Below, piece after piece: positions 8,128 through 18,300 of a stretch of 64,000 bases of DNA. The notes under the pieces were generated by a model. The model was given only the letters and a program-made list of their open reading frames with translations, searched no databases and was not told the DNA's origin. Position 1 is the stretch's first letter, and every line of letters begins with the position of its first letter. The DNA is from Bacteroidota bacterium. Lineage in GTDB: Bacteria > Bacteroidota > Bacteroidia > Cytophagales > Cytophagaceae. The translations under genes were made by a program, and so were the position numbers. Location: positions 62,001 through 126,000 of the forward strand of contig JAEYZG010000033.1 of NCBI GenBank assembly GCA_023428135.1, written 5' to 3'.

Positions 8128-10680
8128 TTAATTTCTCTTTACTTTAATTTCAAAAACAAAAGTTTTTGCTTTCTTTAAATCAAGAGAACTATCTTCTCCC
8201 GATAAAGTTAAAGGCAATTGTTTCATTTTTTCACCATCTGGTCCTAAAGGAGTTACTTTCAAATTCTTCAGTCCTTTAAATATAACTTCCCCATTTGCTA
8301 CCTGAGCCAATACAGGAGCATTTCCTGGATCTTCAAGTGCTGTTCTTGTCTCATTAAACTTCTGGCCTTTCATTTTACATGGTGTAGTAACTACTAGGTA
8401 GAAATTTTCTGATACCGAAAGTGGTAAAGTATCTCTGGACACAAGCATTACGCTTGCCCATTTATTTTTCATTTTTATCTTTATCATAGGTAAGTCAAAT
8501 GTTTCTTCACTTAACTTTCCTACTACTCCTTGTACTCGTGAAGAATTGATCTTTAGAATTCCTTTCTGGTAATTCAGAACAAGTTCTTTAGTTTCACTTG
8601 TGATTATTTTGTTAGTCTTATCATAAAACTCAGTATATTTTGAAGGATCATTTCCTTTGACAACGCTATCTGATTTTGTTACCCTTGTGATATAAGGAAG
8701 ATGATAATTTTTATCTATAAAATCAGAATAAGAAGGAAGATCATAAATCATCTTTTCATTTACTTCATCAATTACGATTCCCGGTGCTATTTTCACATCA
8801 TTCCTCAGAAAAACAGGTGCCGCTACTACCCATTGTGATAAATGCTCAGGCATTTTGGAAAGCGTAAAGGGAGTTATGCGATCCTTGCCTACAGGTGTGG
8901 CATCAAAGTCAAACTGAATGATACCATCAAGCCCCTGTAAACTTCCATATGCTGAAATATAAGGAAGCGCATCCAGTGTAAATTCATTAGGATAACATGC
9001 ATTGAATTCAGTTACTATAGTAGGTTTGTTATACCATTTATATTTAGTAATTGCAGCAATTGATCCTTTATCAGGATTTTTCAATAAAGATGTATTATTT
9101 ACAGGTGCATATAATATCCTATTCCAGTTATTGTTGATTTTCCACAACTGAGGATGATCCCAATAGTCATTTGTTATGATCAGATCCATTCCCTGATTAT
9201 CCTTCGAATATACCAGAATTGGTGTAGGGAAATTACTTCCTGCTAATAAGTACTTTACTCCCATAGATCTCATCAGCCGGTACATTTCATTGTAATAATC
9301 TTTTTCAACTGAGGAAAGAAAACGCATACTGGCCTCTGTACTCCCTTTTTCCTTTTCTTTAAGTACCGGAGAAATACTGGTGCTGTAATCAAGCTCAAAA
9401 ACAGACAGCTTACCCTGATTTCCTTTTGACAGAAACTGCTGCTGAAGTTCTTTTCTATAGTGCGGAGTCAGGATATCTCCTCCGAAATGAACGAAGACTG
9501 ATGATTCATTAATAAATTCAGAAGCAATGATTGCCGGTTCTTCACTGTACAAAAGCTTTGTATAGGCATTTTTATGAGTCAAAAGTTGTCTTATATATTC
9601 TTTCTGCAGTTCTATCACTTTCGGATCGAAATAGGCAACTTGCTTTCCGCCCAAATCGGGAAGGCGATTGGCAACACCGTCCGCTTCTGTAAAATCCCTA
9701 TGAACAAGAAGATCCAGGAAGATATAAATACCTTTCTTTTTCAGTGCATAAATAAGATAATCTAACTTATTAAGACTTTCTTTAGATAGTTGCTTGCTGT
9801 TTCCAACATTTCCAAAAATATTGGGAACTGCCCAAGGGGCATCCATATGATGAAGTCTTACAAGATTACATCCCATTTTGGATAGTCTCATAGCAAGGGA
9901 GTCTGCTGTTTCTCTCTCTGGAAAGCAGGAACCAGCAACAAGGTTTACGCCCCAGAAACGGGCAGGAGTTCCATCTGAGAAGGCAAGTTTTCCATTTTGC
10001 ACTTTGATAAAACCATGTTTTCCGGCAGGTGCATCCAATAAAGAGGACCAGTCTGCATAATGGCCTGCTTTGGATGTGGCTGGCTTTAACTCATACCACT
10101 CACCTTCATCTGTGGGGCCACTAAGATTTTCTTTTTGCAGTGCTTCGCCCGATCTTCCTTTAAGACTGATCTGAATATCATCAAAATAAGCAGTACCAGT
10201 ACAATTCCCCAGAACAGTCTGAACTTTGACCTTTTTTGCTCCTGTAGGAATATTATAACTCTGCTGATAACGAGTCCACTTCGTAGTGCCGTCTGCCTGA
10301 CCTGTTACCGGAGGATATCCTCCTGTCATACCACCATTTTCATCAAGAAATTCTACCGAAATCCTGGCCATTTCCCAGGATTCTTTTCCTTTTACTACAT
10401 TTTCTGTCTTCATCCAGCCAGTGATTTCAGCAGTTGTAGCTCCTTCAGAAATCAATATAGTCTGATCAGCTCCACTCCACCTGGGACTATCTAAATGTAC
10501 TTTCAAAGAATAATTGCCAGCTTTTCCTTCATTAATAATTTCTCCTCCCCACATATTCCAGCCCTTTGTCTGATTTTCAAAACTGCCGTTGGTAAGCAGA
10601 TTTTCAAAAATTTCCTGGCTAAAGACTACTGATAAGCCTATAAAAACATGGCATATAAAGACAAAAACAGATCTTTTCAT
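8128..10680 (-). CDS. Secreted glycoside hydrolase (clan-A, cellulase-like) with N-terminal CBM
   Basis: 850 residues. A signal peptide (~1-22) is followed by a carbohydrate-binding jelly-roll of CBM4/9 type (~25-175; LLTNGSFENQTKGWNMW opening, AYFDDIQI closing strand). A TIM-barrel hydrolase domain (~225-640) has the clan GH-A layout: probable acid/base E392 in EFINESS after strand 4 and probable nucleophile E558 in VTEFNACYP after strand 7. A beta-sandwich tail (~690-850) is typical of polysaccharide hydrolases. There is no T9SS sorting domain, so it is probably periplasmic or exported by another route. GH5-like is my best placement; the substrate is unclear (cellulose or another beta-glycan). 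Confidence 0.75.
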   Translation of the reverse strand: MKRSVFVFICHVFIGLSVVFSQEIFENLLTNGSFENQTKGWNMWGGEIINEGKAGNYSLKVHLDSPRWSGADQTILISEGATTAEITGWMKTENVVKGKESWEMARISVEFLDENGGMTGGYPPVTGQADGTTKWTRYQQSYNIPTGAKKVKVQTVLGNCTGTAYFDDIQISLKGRSGEALQKENLSGPTDEGEWYELKPATSKAGHYADWSSLLDAPAGKHGFIKVQNGKLAFSDGTPARFWGVNLVAGSCFPERETADSLAMRLSKMGCNLVRLHHMDAPWAVPNIFGNVGNSKQLSKESLNKLDYLIYALKKKGIYIFLDLLVHRDFTEADGVANRLPDLGGKQVAYFDPKVIELQKEYIRQLLTHKNAYTKLLYSEEPAIIASEFINESSVFVHFGGDILTPHYRKELQQQFLSKGNQGKLSVFELDYSTSISPVLKEKEKGSTEASMRFLSSVEKDYYNEMYRLMRSMGVKYLLAGSNFPTPILVYSKDNQGMDLIITNDYWDHPQLWKINNNWNRILYAPVNNTSLLKNPDKGSIAAITKYKWYNKPTIVTEFNACYPNEFTLDALPYISAYGSLQGLDGIIQFDFDATPVGKDRITPFTLSKMPEHLSQWVVAAPVFLRNDVKIAPGIVIDEVNEKMIYDLPSYSDFIDKNYHLPYITRVTKSDSVVKGNDPSKYTEFYDKTNKIITSETKELVLNYQKGILKINSSRVQGVVGKLSEETFDLPMIKIKMKNKWASVMLVSRDTLPLSVSENFYLVVTTPCKMKGQKFNETRTALEDPGNAPVLAQVANGEVIFKGLKNLKVTPLGPDGEKMKQLPLTLSGEDSSLDLKKAKTFVFEIKVKRN

Positions 10681-10847
10681 CGATTTAGATTTTGCTAAAA
10701 ATAAACAATAAATCTTAAAAACCAGGAATTCAATTTTATGAAAAACGCAATACTTAACTAAGTGAGCAGATAGAGGTTATTAATATACAGAGAAGTAATG
10801 GAAACAATTAAAGAATAATAAACTGAGGATTTAATTTTTTAAGAGCA

Positions 10848-13076
10848 ATGGGAAAGACCATAATAATATCCAACCGGCTTCCGGTAAGCATACAGAAAAA
10901 GGAAGATGGATTGTCATATACTCCAAGCGCAGGGGGACTTGCAACGGGACTTGGTTCAATATATAAATCTGGAGATAATGTTTGGTTAGGCTGGCCAGGC
11001 TTATATGTCACTAATGACAGTGAAAAAGAAGAAATAGCATTAAACCTGAAAAATGAAAACATGGCTCCGGTCTTTCTAACCAAGGAAGAGATTGAGAAAT
11101 TTTATGAAGGTTTCAGCAATACAACCTTGTGGCCTTTATTTCACTATTTCCCTTCCTATACTGCATTTGACGAAGACTATTGGGAAACATATAAACTTGT
11201 GAATCAAATGTTTTGTGACGAAACATTAAAGTATGCGGACAATGACGACATTATCTGGATTCATGATTATCAGCTTTTGCTATTGCCTAACATGATAAGA
11301 GAGAAGCTGCCCAATGCTACTATAGGCTTTTTTCAACACATTCCATTTCCCTCATTTGAGATTTTCAGGAACGTGCCATGGAGAAAAGAACTCCTAGAAG
11401 GTATGCTGGGATCAGACCTTATTGGATTCCATACATACGATGATGTTCGGCATTTCCTTAGCTCCGTGAACAGGCTTGTGGGAATTGATAATAAAATGGG
11501 AGAACTGAGAGTAGAGGAAAGAATATGTATGGTAGATTCTTTTCCGATGGGAATTGACTATGAGAAGTTTGATAAGGCCGCCAGATCAGAAAATACTATT
11601 AAGGAAATTGCTTCTTATGATGAATTTCTTGGAGATACCAAAACTATAGTGTCAATTGACAGGCTGGATTATTCTAAAGGTATTCCTGACAGACTTCTTG
11701 CATTCAACCTCTTTCTTGAAAATTATCCTGAATATAAAGGTCAGGTAACCTTGCTCATGATTGTAGTACCAAGTCGCGATCAGGTGGACCTATATAAACA
11801 ACTTAAGGTCGAAATAGATGAACTGGTGGGAAGAATCAATGGAAAACACGGAAAAATCGACTGGACCCCGATAAGATATTTCTACAGATCTTTTCCATTT
11901 ACTTCCCTATCTGCAATGTACAGATTATCAGACATCGCATTGGTAACCCCACTCAGAGATGGAATGAACCTTGTTTGTAAAGAATTTATAGCAAGTAAAA
12001 TTGATCAGACCGGAGTACTGATTTTAAGTGAAATGGCCGGGGCAGCAAAGGAGCTTTCTGATGCTTTGATTATTAACCCTAATAATCTACCTGAAATGGC
12101 AGATGCATTACATAAAGCATTGACAATGTCTGAGGAAGAACAAATAAGAAGAATGGATGAGCTGCAGTCAGTTGTAAAAAGGTATGACATTCACAATTGG
12201 GTACAGCTGTTTATGAGAAGCCTGGATGTGGTAAAAGAAAAACAATACGAAATGTCTGTAAAACAATTAAGCAATCATTCAAAACTTGAACTGATTGAGG
12301 ATTATAAGAAGGCCGAGAAAAGAATACTTTTTCTTGACTACGATGGTACGCTTGTTCCGTTTAAACAAAATCCTAAACAAGCCCGACCAGATAAAGAATT
12401 ATACGGAATACTTGAAGATCTTTCTTCTGATCCCAAAAACAAGATTGTAATCATAAGCGGAAGAGACAGGGATACTCTGGATGACTGGTTTGGCAAACTA
12501 AACATTGACTTGATCGCTGAACATGGAGTATGGCTGAGAGAAGGTCGTCCTTACTGGAGTATGATTGATTATCTGACAGATGAATGGAAGGCCGAAATTT
12601 CGCCTATATTGGAAATGTTTGTTGCCAGAACACCAGGTTCCTTTATTGAAACTAAAGGCTACTCCCTGGTATGGCATTACAGAAAATCCGACCCTGCACT
12701 TGGGGAATTAAGATCCAGAGAATTGGTCAGCCACTTGCAATTCATTACAACAAACATGAATGTAAAAGTACTTGAAGGTAATAAGGTAGTGGAAGTTAAA
12801 AATGCCGGCATCAACAAAGGTAAGGCTGCTTCAAGATGGCTTAATGAATCTTTTAACTTTATCCTGGCTGCTGGTGATGACTGGACAGATGAGGACACAT
12901 TCAGTGCTATGCCTGATTCTGCATATACATTAAAGATAGGAAATACTCCAACTTCCGCGAGGTATAATCTTCATGAATGTGGCCCTGACTATTGCACAGA
13001 AATGAGAAGTCTGCTTATTACACTTGCACAGGAAGGGCATTTGATAAGGAGAAAGGTTTTAAGTAATAAAGCTTAA
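10848..13076 (+). CDS. Bifunctional trehalose-6-phosphate synthase/phosphatase (OtsA-OtsB fusion)
   Basis: 742 residues. Residues 1-~465 are a GT20 trehalose-6-phosphate synthase: ISNRLPVS start, the GGLATGL glucose-6-phosphate loop, WIHDYQLLLLP and DGMNLVCKEF near the UDP-sugar site. Residues ~480-735 are a HAD phosphatase with D497 and D499 in FLDYDGTLVPF, IISGRDRDTL, and GDDWTDEDTF as the final Mg-binding loop. UDP-glucose and glucose-6-phosphate become trehalose-6-phosphate, then trehalose, in one polypeptide, as in many Bacteroidota and in eukaryotes. It converges on a GH15 gene. The last codons and the stop lie inside a heptad array at 13068-13172, so the array could alter the C-terminus. 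Confidence 0.93.
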   Translation: MGKTIIISNRLPVSIQKKEDGLSYTPSAGGLATGLGSIYKSGDNVWLGWPGLYVTNDSEKEEIALNLKNENMAPVFLTKEEIEKFYEGFSNTTLWPLFHYFPSYTAFDEDYWETYKLVNQMFCDETLKYADNDDIIWIHDYQLLLLPNMIREKLPNATIGFFQHIPFPSFEIFRNVPWRKELLEGMLGSDLIGFHTYDDVRHFLSSVNRLVGIDNKMGELRVEERICMVDSFPMGIDYEKFDKAARSENTIKEIASYDEFLGDTKTIVSIDRLDYSKGIPDRLLAFNLFLENYPEYKGQVTLLMIVVPSRDQVDLYKQLKVEIDELVGRINGKHGKIDWTPIRYFYRSFPFTSLSAMYRLSDIALVTPLRDGMNLVCKEFIASKIDQTGVLILSEMAGAAKELSDALIINPNNLPEMADALHKALTMSEEEQIRRMDELQSVVKRYDIHNWVQLFMRSLDVVKEKQYEMSVKQLSNHSKLELIEDYKKAEKRILFLDYDGTLVPFKQNPKQARPDKELYGILEDLSSDPKNKIVIISGRDRDTLDDWFGKLNIDLIAEHGVWLREGRPYWSMIDYLTDEWKAEISPILEMFVARTPGSFIETKGYSLVWHYRKSDPALGELRSRELVSHLQFITTNMNVKVLEGNKVVEVKNAGINKGKAASRWLNESFNFILAAGDDWTDEDTFSAMPDSAYTLKIGNTPTSARYNLHECGPDYCTEMRSLLITLAQEGHLIRRKVLSNKA

Positions 13077-13172
13077 AGCTTAAAGCGGAAAGCGGAAAGC
13101 GGAAAGCGGAAAGCGGAAAGCGGAAAGCGGAAAGCGGAAAGCGGAAAGCGGAAAGCGGAAAGCGGAAAGCGG
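13068..13172 (+). repeat. Pure heptad tandem array (AAAGCTT)2 (AAAGCGG)13
   Basis: Fifteen 7-base units: two AAAGCTT (13068-13081), then thirteen identical AAAGCGG copies (13082-13172). It starts inside the final codons of the trehalose gene. Identity of the copies suggests recent expansion by replication slippage. Confidence 0.95.
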
Positions 13173-13198
13173 AAAAAAGAGGCATTTGCCTCTTTTTT
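13173..13198. terminator. Bidirectional terminator between convergent trehalose-locus genes
   Basis: A 26-base perfect palindrome (AAAAAAGAGGCA, TT, TGCCTCTTTTTT) directly abutting the heptad array. It gives a GC-core stem with U-runs in both directions. Confidence 0.8.
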
Positions 13199-13213
13199 AT
13201 TGATACTTTCTGC

Positions 13214-13236
13214 CTTAAGCTTTCAGCTTTGTGCTT
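13214..13236 (-). repeat. Heptad array, right arm (locus B)
   Basis: On the minus strand AAAGCTG, AAAGCTT, AAGGCAG and AAAGTAT follow the GH15 stop codon (13240-13238) after a few bases, inverted relative to the 13068-13172 arm. Confidence 0.6.
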
Positions 13237-13237
13237 C

Positions 13238-15025
13238 TCAAAGGAACGTCGGCTGATCCAGTTTCTTAGCAATTTTAAATGCTGCGTTCAGCTGCCCTAC
13301 ATGGCTATAAGCCTGAGGGAAATTTCCCCACTGACTTCCTGTACTGGCTTCCACATCTTCACTAAGTAACCCCAGGTGATTCTGAAATCTCAAAAGCTTC
13401 TCAAACTCTCTTATAGCATCCTCAGTGCGCCCCACCATCGCCAGTGCTTCCACATACCAATATGCACAGATCAAAAAGGTAGATTCCGGAATCCCGAAAT
13501 CATCTTCATGTTTATATCTGAAGAATAATCCTTCATTTGTTTTAAGACCTTCCTCCAGCGCTATTAAATGATTCCTCGCTCTGTCAGAGTCAGGATCCAG
13601 ATATCTCATAGTGATTAACTGAAGACAGGAAGCATCCAGATTTTTCCCTCCAACTGCCTGAGTATATACTTTCCTTTCCGGATCATAACAAGCTTCTATC
13701 TGCTTTATAGCAAGCTCTTTAAGAATTGTTGCCTTTTTTATGATCTCTTCGTTTTTGAAATATTTTCCGATTTTAAGAGCAGAACAAGCTCCTGCCCAAT
13801 GGAATAAAAATGTATAACAGTGCTGCTGAGCAATATGACGGAACTCCCAAAGGCCGGCATCTGGTTCATACATAGTGTCTTCTATTTTTCTCAATGTATG
13901 GTTGATGAGTCGTTGAGAATAATACCTTCCTCCTTCTGAGAATCTGGTATCTACATAGAGTGGTAGTAAAGCCACAAGCACCTGGCCGTATACATCGTTC
14001 TGAATATGGGTATAGGCGTCATTACCAACCCTTACCGGCTTATTATTCTCGCCGTAACCATGCAATGGCAACTCCTTTTCGATCAGCGCTTTTCTACCAG
14101 TAATTGAATAAAGAGGCTGATATCTGTCAGTTTCATTGATCGTAATATTTTCGATATAGTGAAAATATCTTTCCAGTTCTTCAAAGTGACCAACGTTGTG
14201 GAAAGCATTCAGAATATAATAAGTATCTCTCAACCAGCAGTAGCGGTAGTCCCAGTTACGGGTGGTTCCGGGATATTCGGGTAAGCTGGTGGTCCCTGCG
14301 GCAATAATAGCGCCGGTATCTTCAAACTGATGAATTTTCAGACATAAAGCAGACCTGATAATTTGCTCCTGATAAAAAATCCCAATGCTGGTACTCTTCA
14401 CCCAGTTTTGCCAGTATTTTACAGTCTTCCACAAGAAATCTTCCGCTGTTTCCTCCAGCGGAGCTTCAAGAGGTATACCATAGGTAAGAATTAAATATTT
14501 AGCTTCATTTAATACAAATGAACTTTCATCAGCAATAAAATTAAGAGCTATGTTGGTGGTTAACCTGATTTGCTGGGACAGCCCTATAAACCTTATATGG
14601 CTGCTTCCCTGATAAGCTTCAGGAACCAGCTCTCCATATTCACCAACAGGCCGACAGGAAACTTTCACCCTTGGAGAACCAGACAATGGTTCTATTTTGC
14701 GCACAAGCATTAGAGGTTTAAAGTTTCTTTCATACTGGTAAAATCTTGGAGCAAAATCAGTGACCCTAAACCTGCCTTCAGAGCATTCAAAATCCGTCAC
14801 AAGAACGTTAGTGTTTTCAATATACTTTTGGCTGGACACAAAATTTTCTTCGTGTGGGAGAATAGAAAATCTGCCACCTTTATCATTATCCAAAAGTCCT
14901 CCAAAAATAAAACTACTGTCAAACTGCGGCCAGCACATCCAGACAATATTTGCAGTTTTATCAATATGAGCCATAAACGCACAATTGCCTATAATGCCCA
15001 TTTCGTAGGTATGCCTTTTCCCCAT
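13238..15025 (-). CDS. Glycoside hydrolase family 15 protein (glucoamylase/trehalase type)
   Basis: 595 residues, no signal peptide, so cytoplasmic. An N-terminal beta-sandwich (~1-210; NCAFMAHIDKTANIVWMCWP) precedes an (alpha/alpha)6 barrel (~230-590) with NWDYRYCWLRDTYY, the substrate-binding signature of GH15. Likely catalytic acids are the Glu in GLWEFR and the Glu in LLSEDV, ahead of GNFPQAYSHVG. GH15 holds glucoamylases, glucodextranases and trehalases. Its convergent position with the trehalose synthase/phosphatase favours a trehalase or alpha-glucan role, but context alone does not decide. Its stop codon is followed by a heptad arm. Confidence 0.85.
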   Translation of the reverse strand: MGKRHTYEMGIIGNCAFMAHIDKTANIVWMCWPQFDSSFIFGGLLDNDKGGRFSILPHEENFVSSQKYIENTNVLVTDFECSEGRFRVTDFAPRFYQYERNFKPLMLVRKIEPLSGSPRVKVSCRPVGEYGELVPEAYQGSSHIRFIGLSQQIRLTTNIALNFIADESSFVLNEAKYLILTYGIPLEAPLEETAEDFLWKTVKYWQNWVKSTSIGIFYQEQIIRSALCLKIHQFEDTGAIIAAGTTSLPEYPGTTRNWDYRYCWLRDTYYILNAFHNVGHFEELERYFHYIENITINETDRYQPLYSITGRKALIEKELPLHGYGENNKPVRVGNDAYTHIQNDVYGQVLVALLPLYVDTRFSEGGRYYSQRLINHTLRKIEDTMYEPDAGLWEFRHIAQQHCYTFLFHWAGACSALKIGKYFKNEEIIKKATILKELAIKQIEACYDPERKVYTQAVGGKNLDASCLQLITMRYLDPDSDRARNHLIALEEGLKTNEGLFFRYKHEDDFGIPESTFLICAYWYVEALAMVGRTEDAIREFEKLLRFQNHLGLLSEDVEASTGSQWGNFPQAYSHVGQLNAAFKIAKKLDQPTFL

Positions 15026-15357
15026 AAATTCTTTTTGACTCTGTTAAAAAATCTTATTTGTCTAACCTGAAATTTGCCATATGGTTTGAATCAATTTAAT
15101 CCCTACCCATTAAACACGAACAAAAAACCATGACAATCAAAACCTTAGCATTACAAAACTATATGTAAATTAAAATATATTTACTTTCCATCTTGTAGAA
15201 GGATCAATATACTGAAAATACCCAGATCACAAGCCTAAAATTTAAATATTTTAATTTAAAATTGTACTTTAAATGCAATAAATATATCAGGAATTCAAAA
15301 TATAAAATATACCTGGGATTTATCCCTCACGTTTCAATTGATAAAAATCACAGCTTT

Positions 15358-18300
15358 ATGTATAAGATTTACCTATTTTTTATTTTAATCTGTTTATTCT
15401 TTTTGAAGACAACTGCTCAAAGTCAAATGGAGGCTTCGGGCATAACCACTGATAAAAAAGGACGGAAAATACTTCGAAATACTGTTAATATTAAATTAAA
15501 ACCTGGTGTTTATGATTCGATAAGAAGTGGAAAACTTAATCTGCAGCCAGAGTTAAAAAAAACATTAAAGCAAGCGGGAATACGTGAAGTGAAAGCAATG
15601 TTTCCCGACCTTGATATACAGCCCGATCACAAACGAAAATACAGTTCCGGAATAGAAAGACTTCATAAAATAAATTATTCTGCAGATTATAGCATAGAAG
15701 AAATGATTGACCTGCTCATGCGCACAGGATATGTTGAATATGCAGAACCTGTATTTGTAGAAGAAATGCTCTACCTTCCCAACGACCCCAAAGCTCAGCC
15801 TTATATTAATCAAAACGACACAAGTCTTTTTTATCTTTCCCGGATAAAAGCATATGAAGCCTGGGATATACACAAAGGAGATACCAATACAGTAATTGGC
15901 ATTATTGATACTGGCGTAAGGCCCACTCATGAGGACCTTAAGGACAATATAAAATATAACTGGAATGATCCTATAGATGGAATAGATAATGACAAAGATG
16001 GTTACATCGACAATTTTGCAGGATGGGACTTGGGAGACAGCGACAACAATCCTACCGCAAACGGTTCCCCACATGGAACGTCTGTAGCTTCCATTGCTGC
16101 TGCTACAGGCGATAACGGAAAAGGAGGAATAGGAACAGGATTCAAATGTAAATTTTTACCAATTAAAGCATCCCCCACAAACGCTGGAGGAGCTATAGCT
16201 TATGGATATGAAGGCCTCGTATATGCTGCCAGACAGGGATGCAAGGTAGCAAACCTTTCATGGGGAGGTACTGGTGCATTTTCACGAACCAATCAAGATA
16301 TCATCAATTATGCAGCGCTGGAAAAAGATGTTTTAATTCTGGCTGCTGCTGGCAATACTAATAAGGAACAGGATTACTACCCGGCATCTTATGACAATGT
16401 TATGAGTGTAGCAGCATGTGATACTGTATATTCTCCCTCTGCAGGTAAATTAATCGAAGGAAGAAGATTAACTTACAGCACTTATGTTGATATATGTGCA
16501 CAGGGATTAAATGTAACCATGGCATCCAACAATGGAGACAATGCTTACACAAGAGATGGAGGAAGTTCCTTTTCAACTCCTATAGTTGCAGGTGCTGCTG
16601 CCTTGGTAAGGTCCAAATTCCCAAACCTTTCTGCTATTCAGGCAGCAGAACTGATCAGAGTAACAGCAGATGTGATGGATACATTCCCAGAAAACCTTGA
16701 ATATAAAGGTAAGATGGGAAAAGGAAGATTAAACATGTATAGAGCCCTAACGGACTCCATCTCACCTGCTATAAGAATTGCAGGATACAATTATAAAGGT
16801 CAATACGGCACTTATACCTATAGTGGAGATACTGCAAACCTTTCATTTAAATTCATTAATTATCTTAGACCATCTTCTGCTAATTTAGATGTAACCTTAT
16901 CAAGCGATGCTCCTTATATTCATATCCAGGATAATAAAATAAGCATAGGGTCTTTAAATACACTTCAGACGATAGAGAAAACTGATGATGTTTTTTCTAT
17001 TACTATTGATGAAAATGCCCCAAATAATGCTATGATTAAATTCCGCCTTGACTTTCAGGACCCGACCACCAATTATATAGATTACCAATACATATCCCTG
17101 CTTATCAACCCTGATTACAGAGTTGTTGATACTAATCTGGTAAGTTTTACAGTTGCCGGCAATGGCAGATTTTGCTATAGTGATAAGGACAATACCAGGG
17201 GAAAAGGAATGGTTTATAAAAACTCATCATTGATTTATGAAACGGGATTAATGATTGCAACTGACCAAAACACTGTTTCCGATTGTGTTCGTTCAGCACC
17301 CTATAATGCAGATCAGGATTTTGAGACAACACGACCAGTTAATTTTGTAAAGCCAATTTATTCCAATGAAGAAACCTATGCAGAATTCCAGGATATGCGG
17401 CCTACAGGCACTAAAGTAAAAGTAAAACAGAGAACTTATGCCTGGAAAAATAATCCGGATGATAATTATATCATTGTTGAATACAAAATACAGAACGCTT
17501 CAGAAAAAAACATAGATACCCTATACACAGGCTTGTTCACAGACTGGGATATCAATGAATATGAATACAACAGAGCAGACTACGACTATGCTGATAATAT
17601 CGGTTATTGTTACAATACCTTTTTAAACGGACTATATGGAGGCATATCAATTCTTACAGAAGACAGTCCTATTTGTTTTTCAATAGATAATGGTAATGTT
17701 GCGGGCACAATTAATCCGAATGACAATATTAATGGTTTTAGCACACAGGAGAAGTTTTCAACTTTATCCAGAGGTATAGGTCGGAAACAAGCCGGAGCCA
17801 GCGGAGCAGGCTATGATGTTTCTCAGGTTGTAGGCGTTTCTCTTTACAACATGAAAGCAAATGAAACAAGAACTATCGCCTTTGCATATGTTGCGGCCAA
17901 AGATTTGTATGACCTTAAAATAAGTTCTCGGGCAGCAAGAGCCAAATATCATGAAATTAAGAAGAGTCCCTTACCTGTTGTACAAAGCACTTATTCGTTT
18001 TGTAAAGGTCAACAGACTGACATAACAATAGCACCGACCAATGGTAGCACCTTTAATTTTTATAAATCTCCAGGACCTCCCAATTTGTTGTTTACAGGTA
18101 CAGAATATCATATTGAAAATCTCGCAGAGGCCGATACGCTTTTTATAAGCAATGTCGATTCTCTATTTGAAAGTAATTTTGCCAGAGTAACATTGAACTT
18201 CCATGAAAGCAGTCAGGCTGATTTTTATGTAATACCTGACACAGTAGTGGACATTAATTCCAGAGTATACTTTGTAGATCAGAGTTCTAATTCGGCAAAC

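Noticed and set aside
13068..13172. Heptad array as a CRISPR array
   Set aside because: Units are 7 bases without spacers, and no cas gene is present.
13018..13272. Minus-strand frame with a repeated SAFRFPL peptide
   Set aside because: It is the translation of the AAAGCGG array on the opposite strand, overlapping two well-supported genes.
15262..15357. Upstream extension of the subtilase gene
   Set aside because: It would put 32 polar residues before a normal signal peptide.
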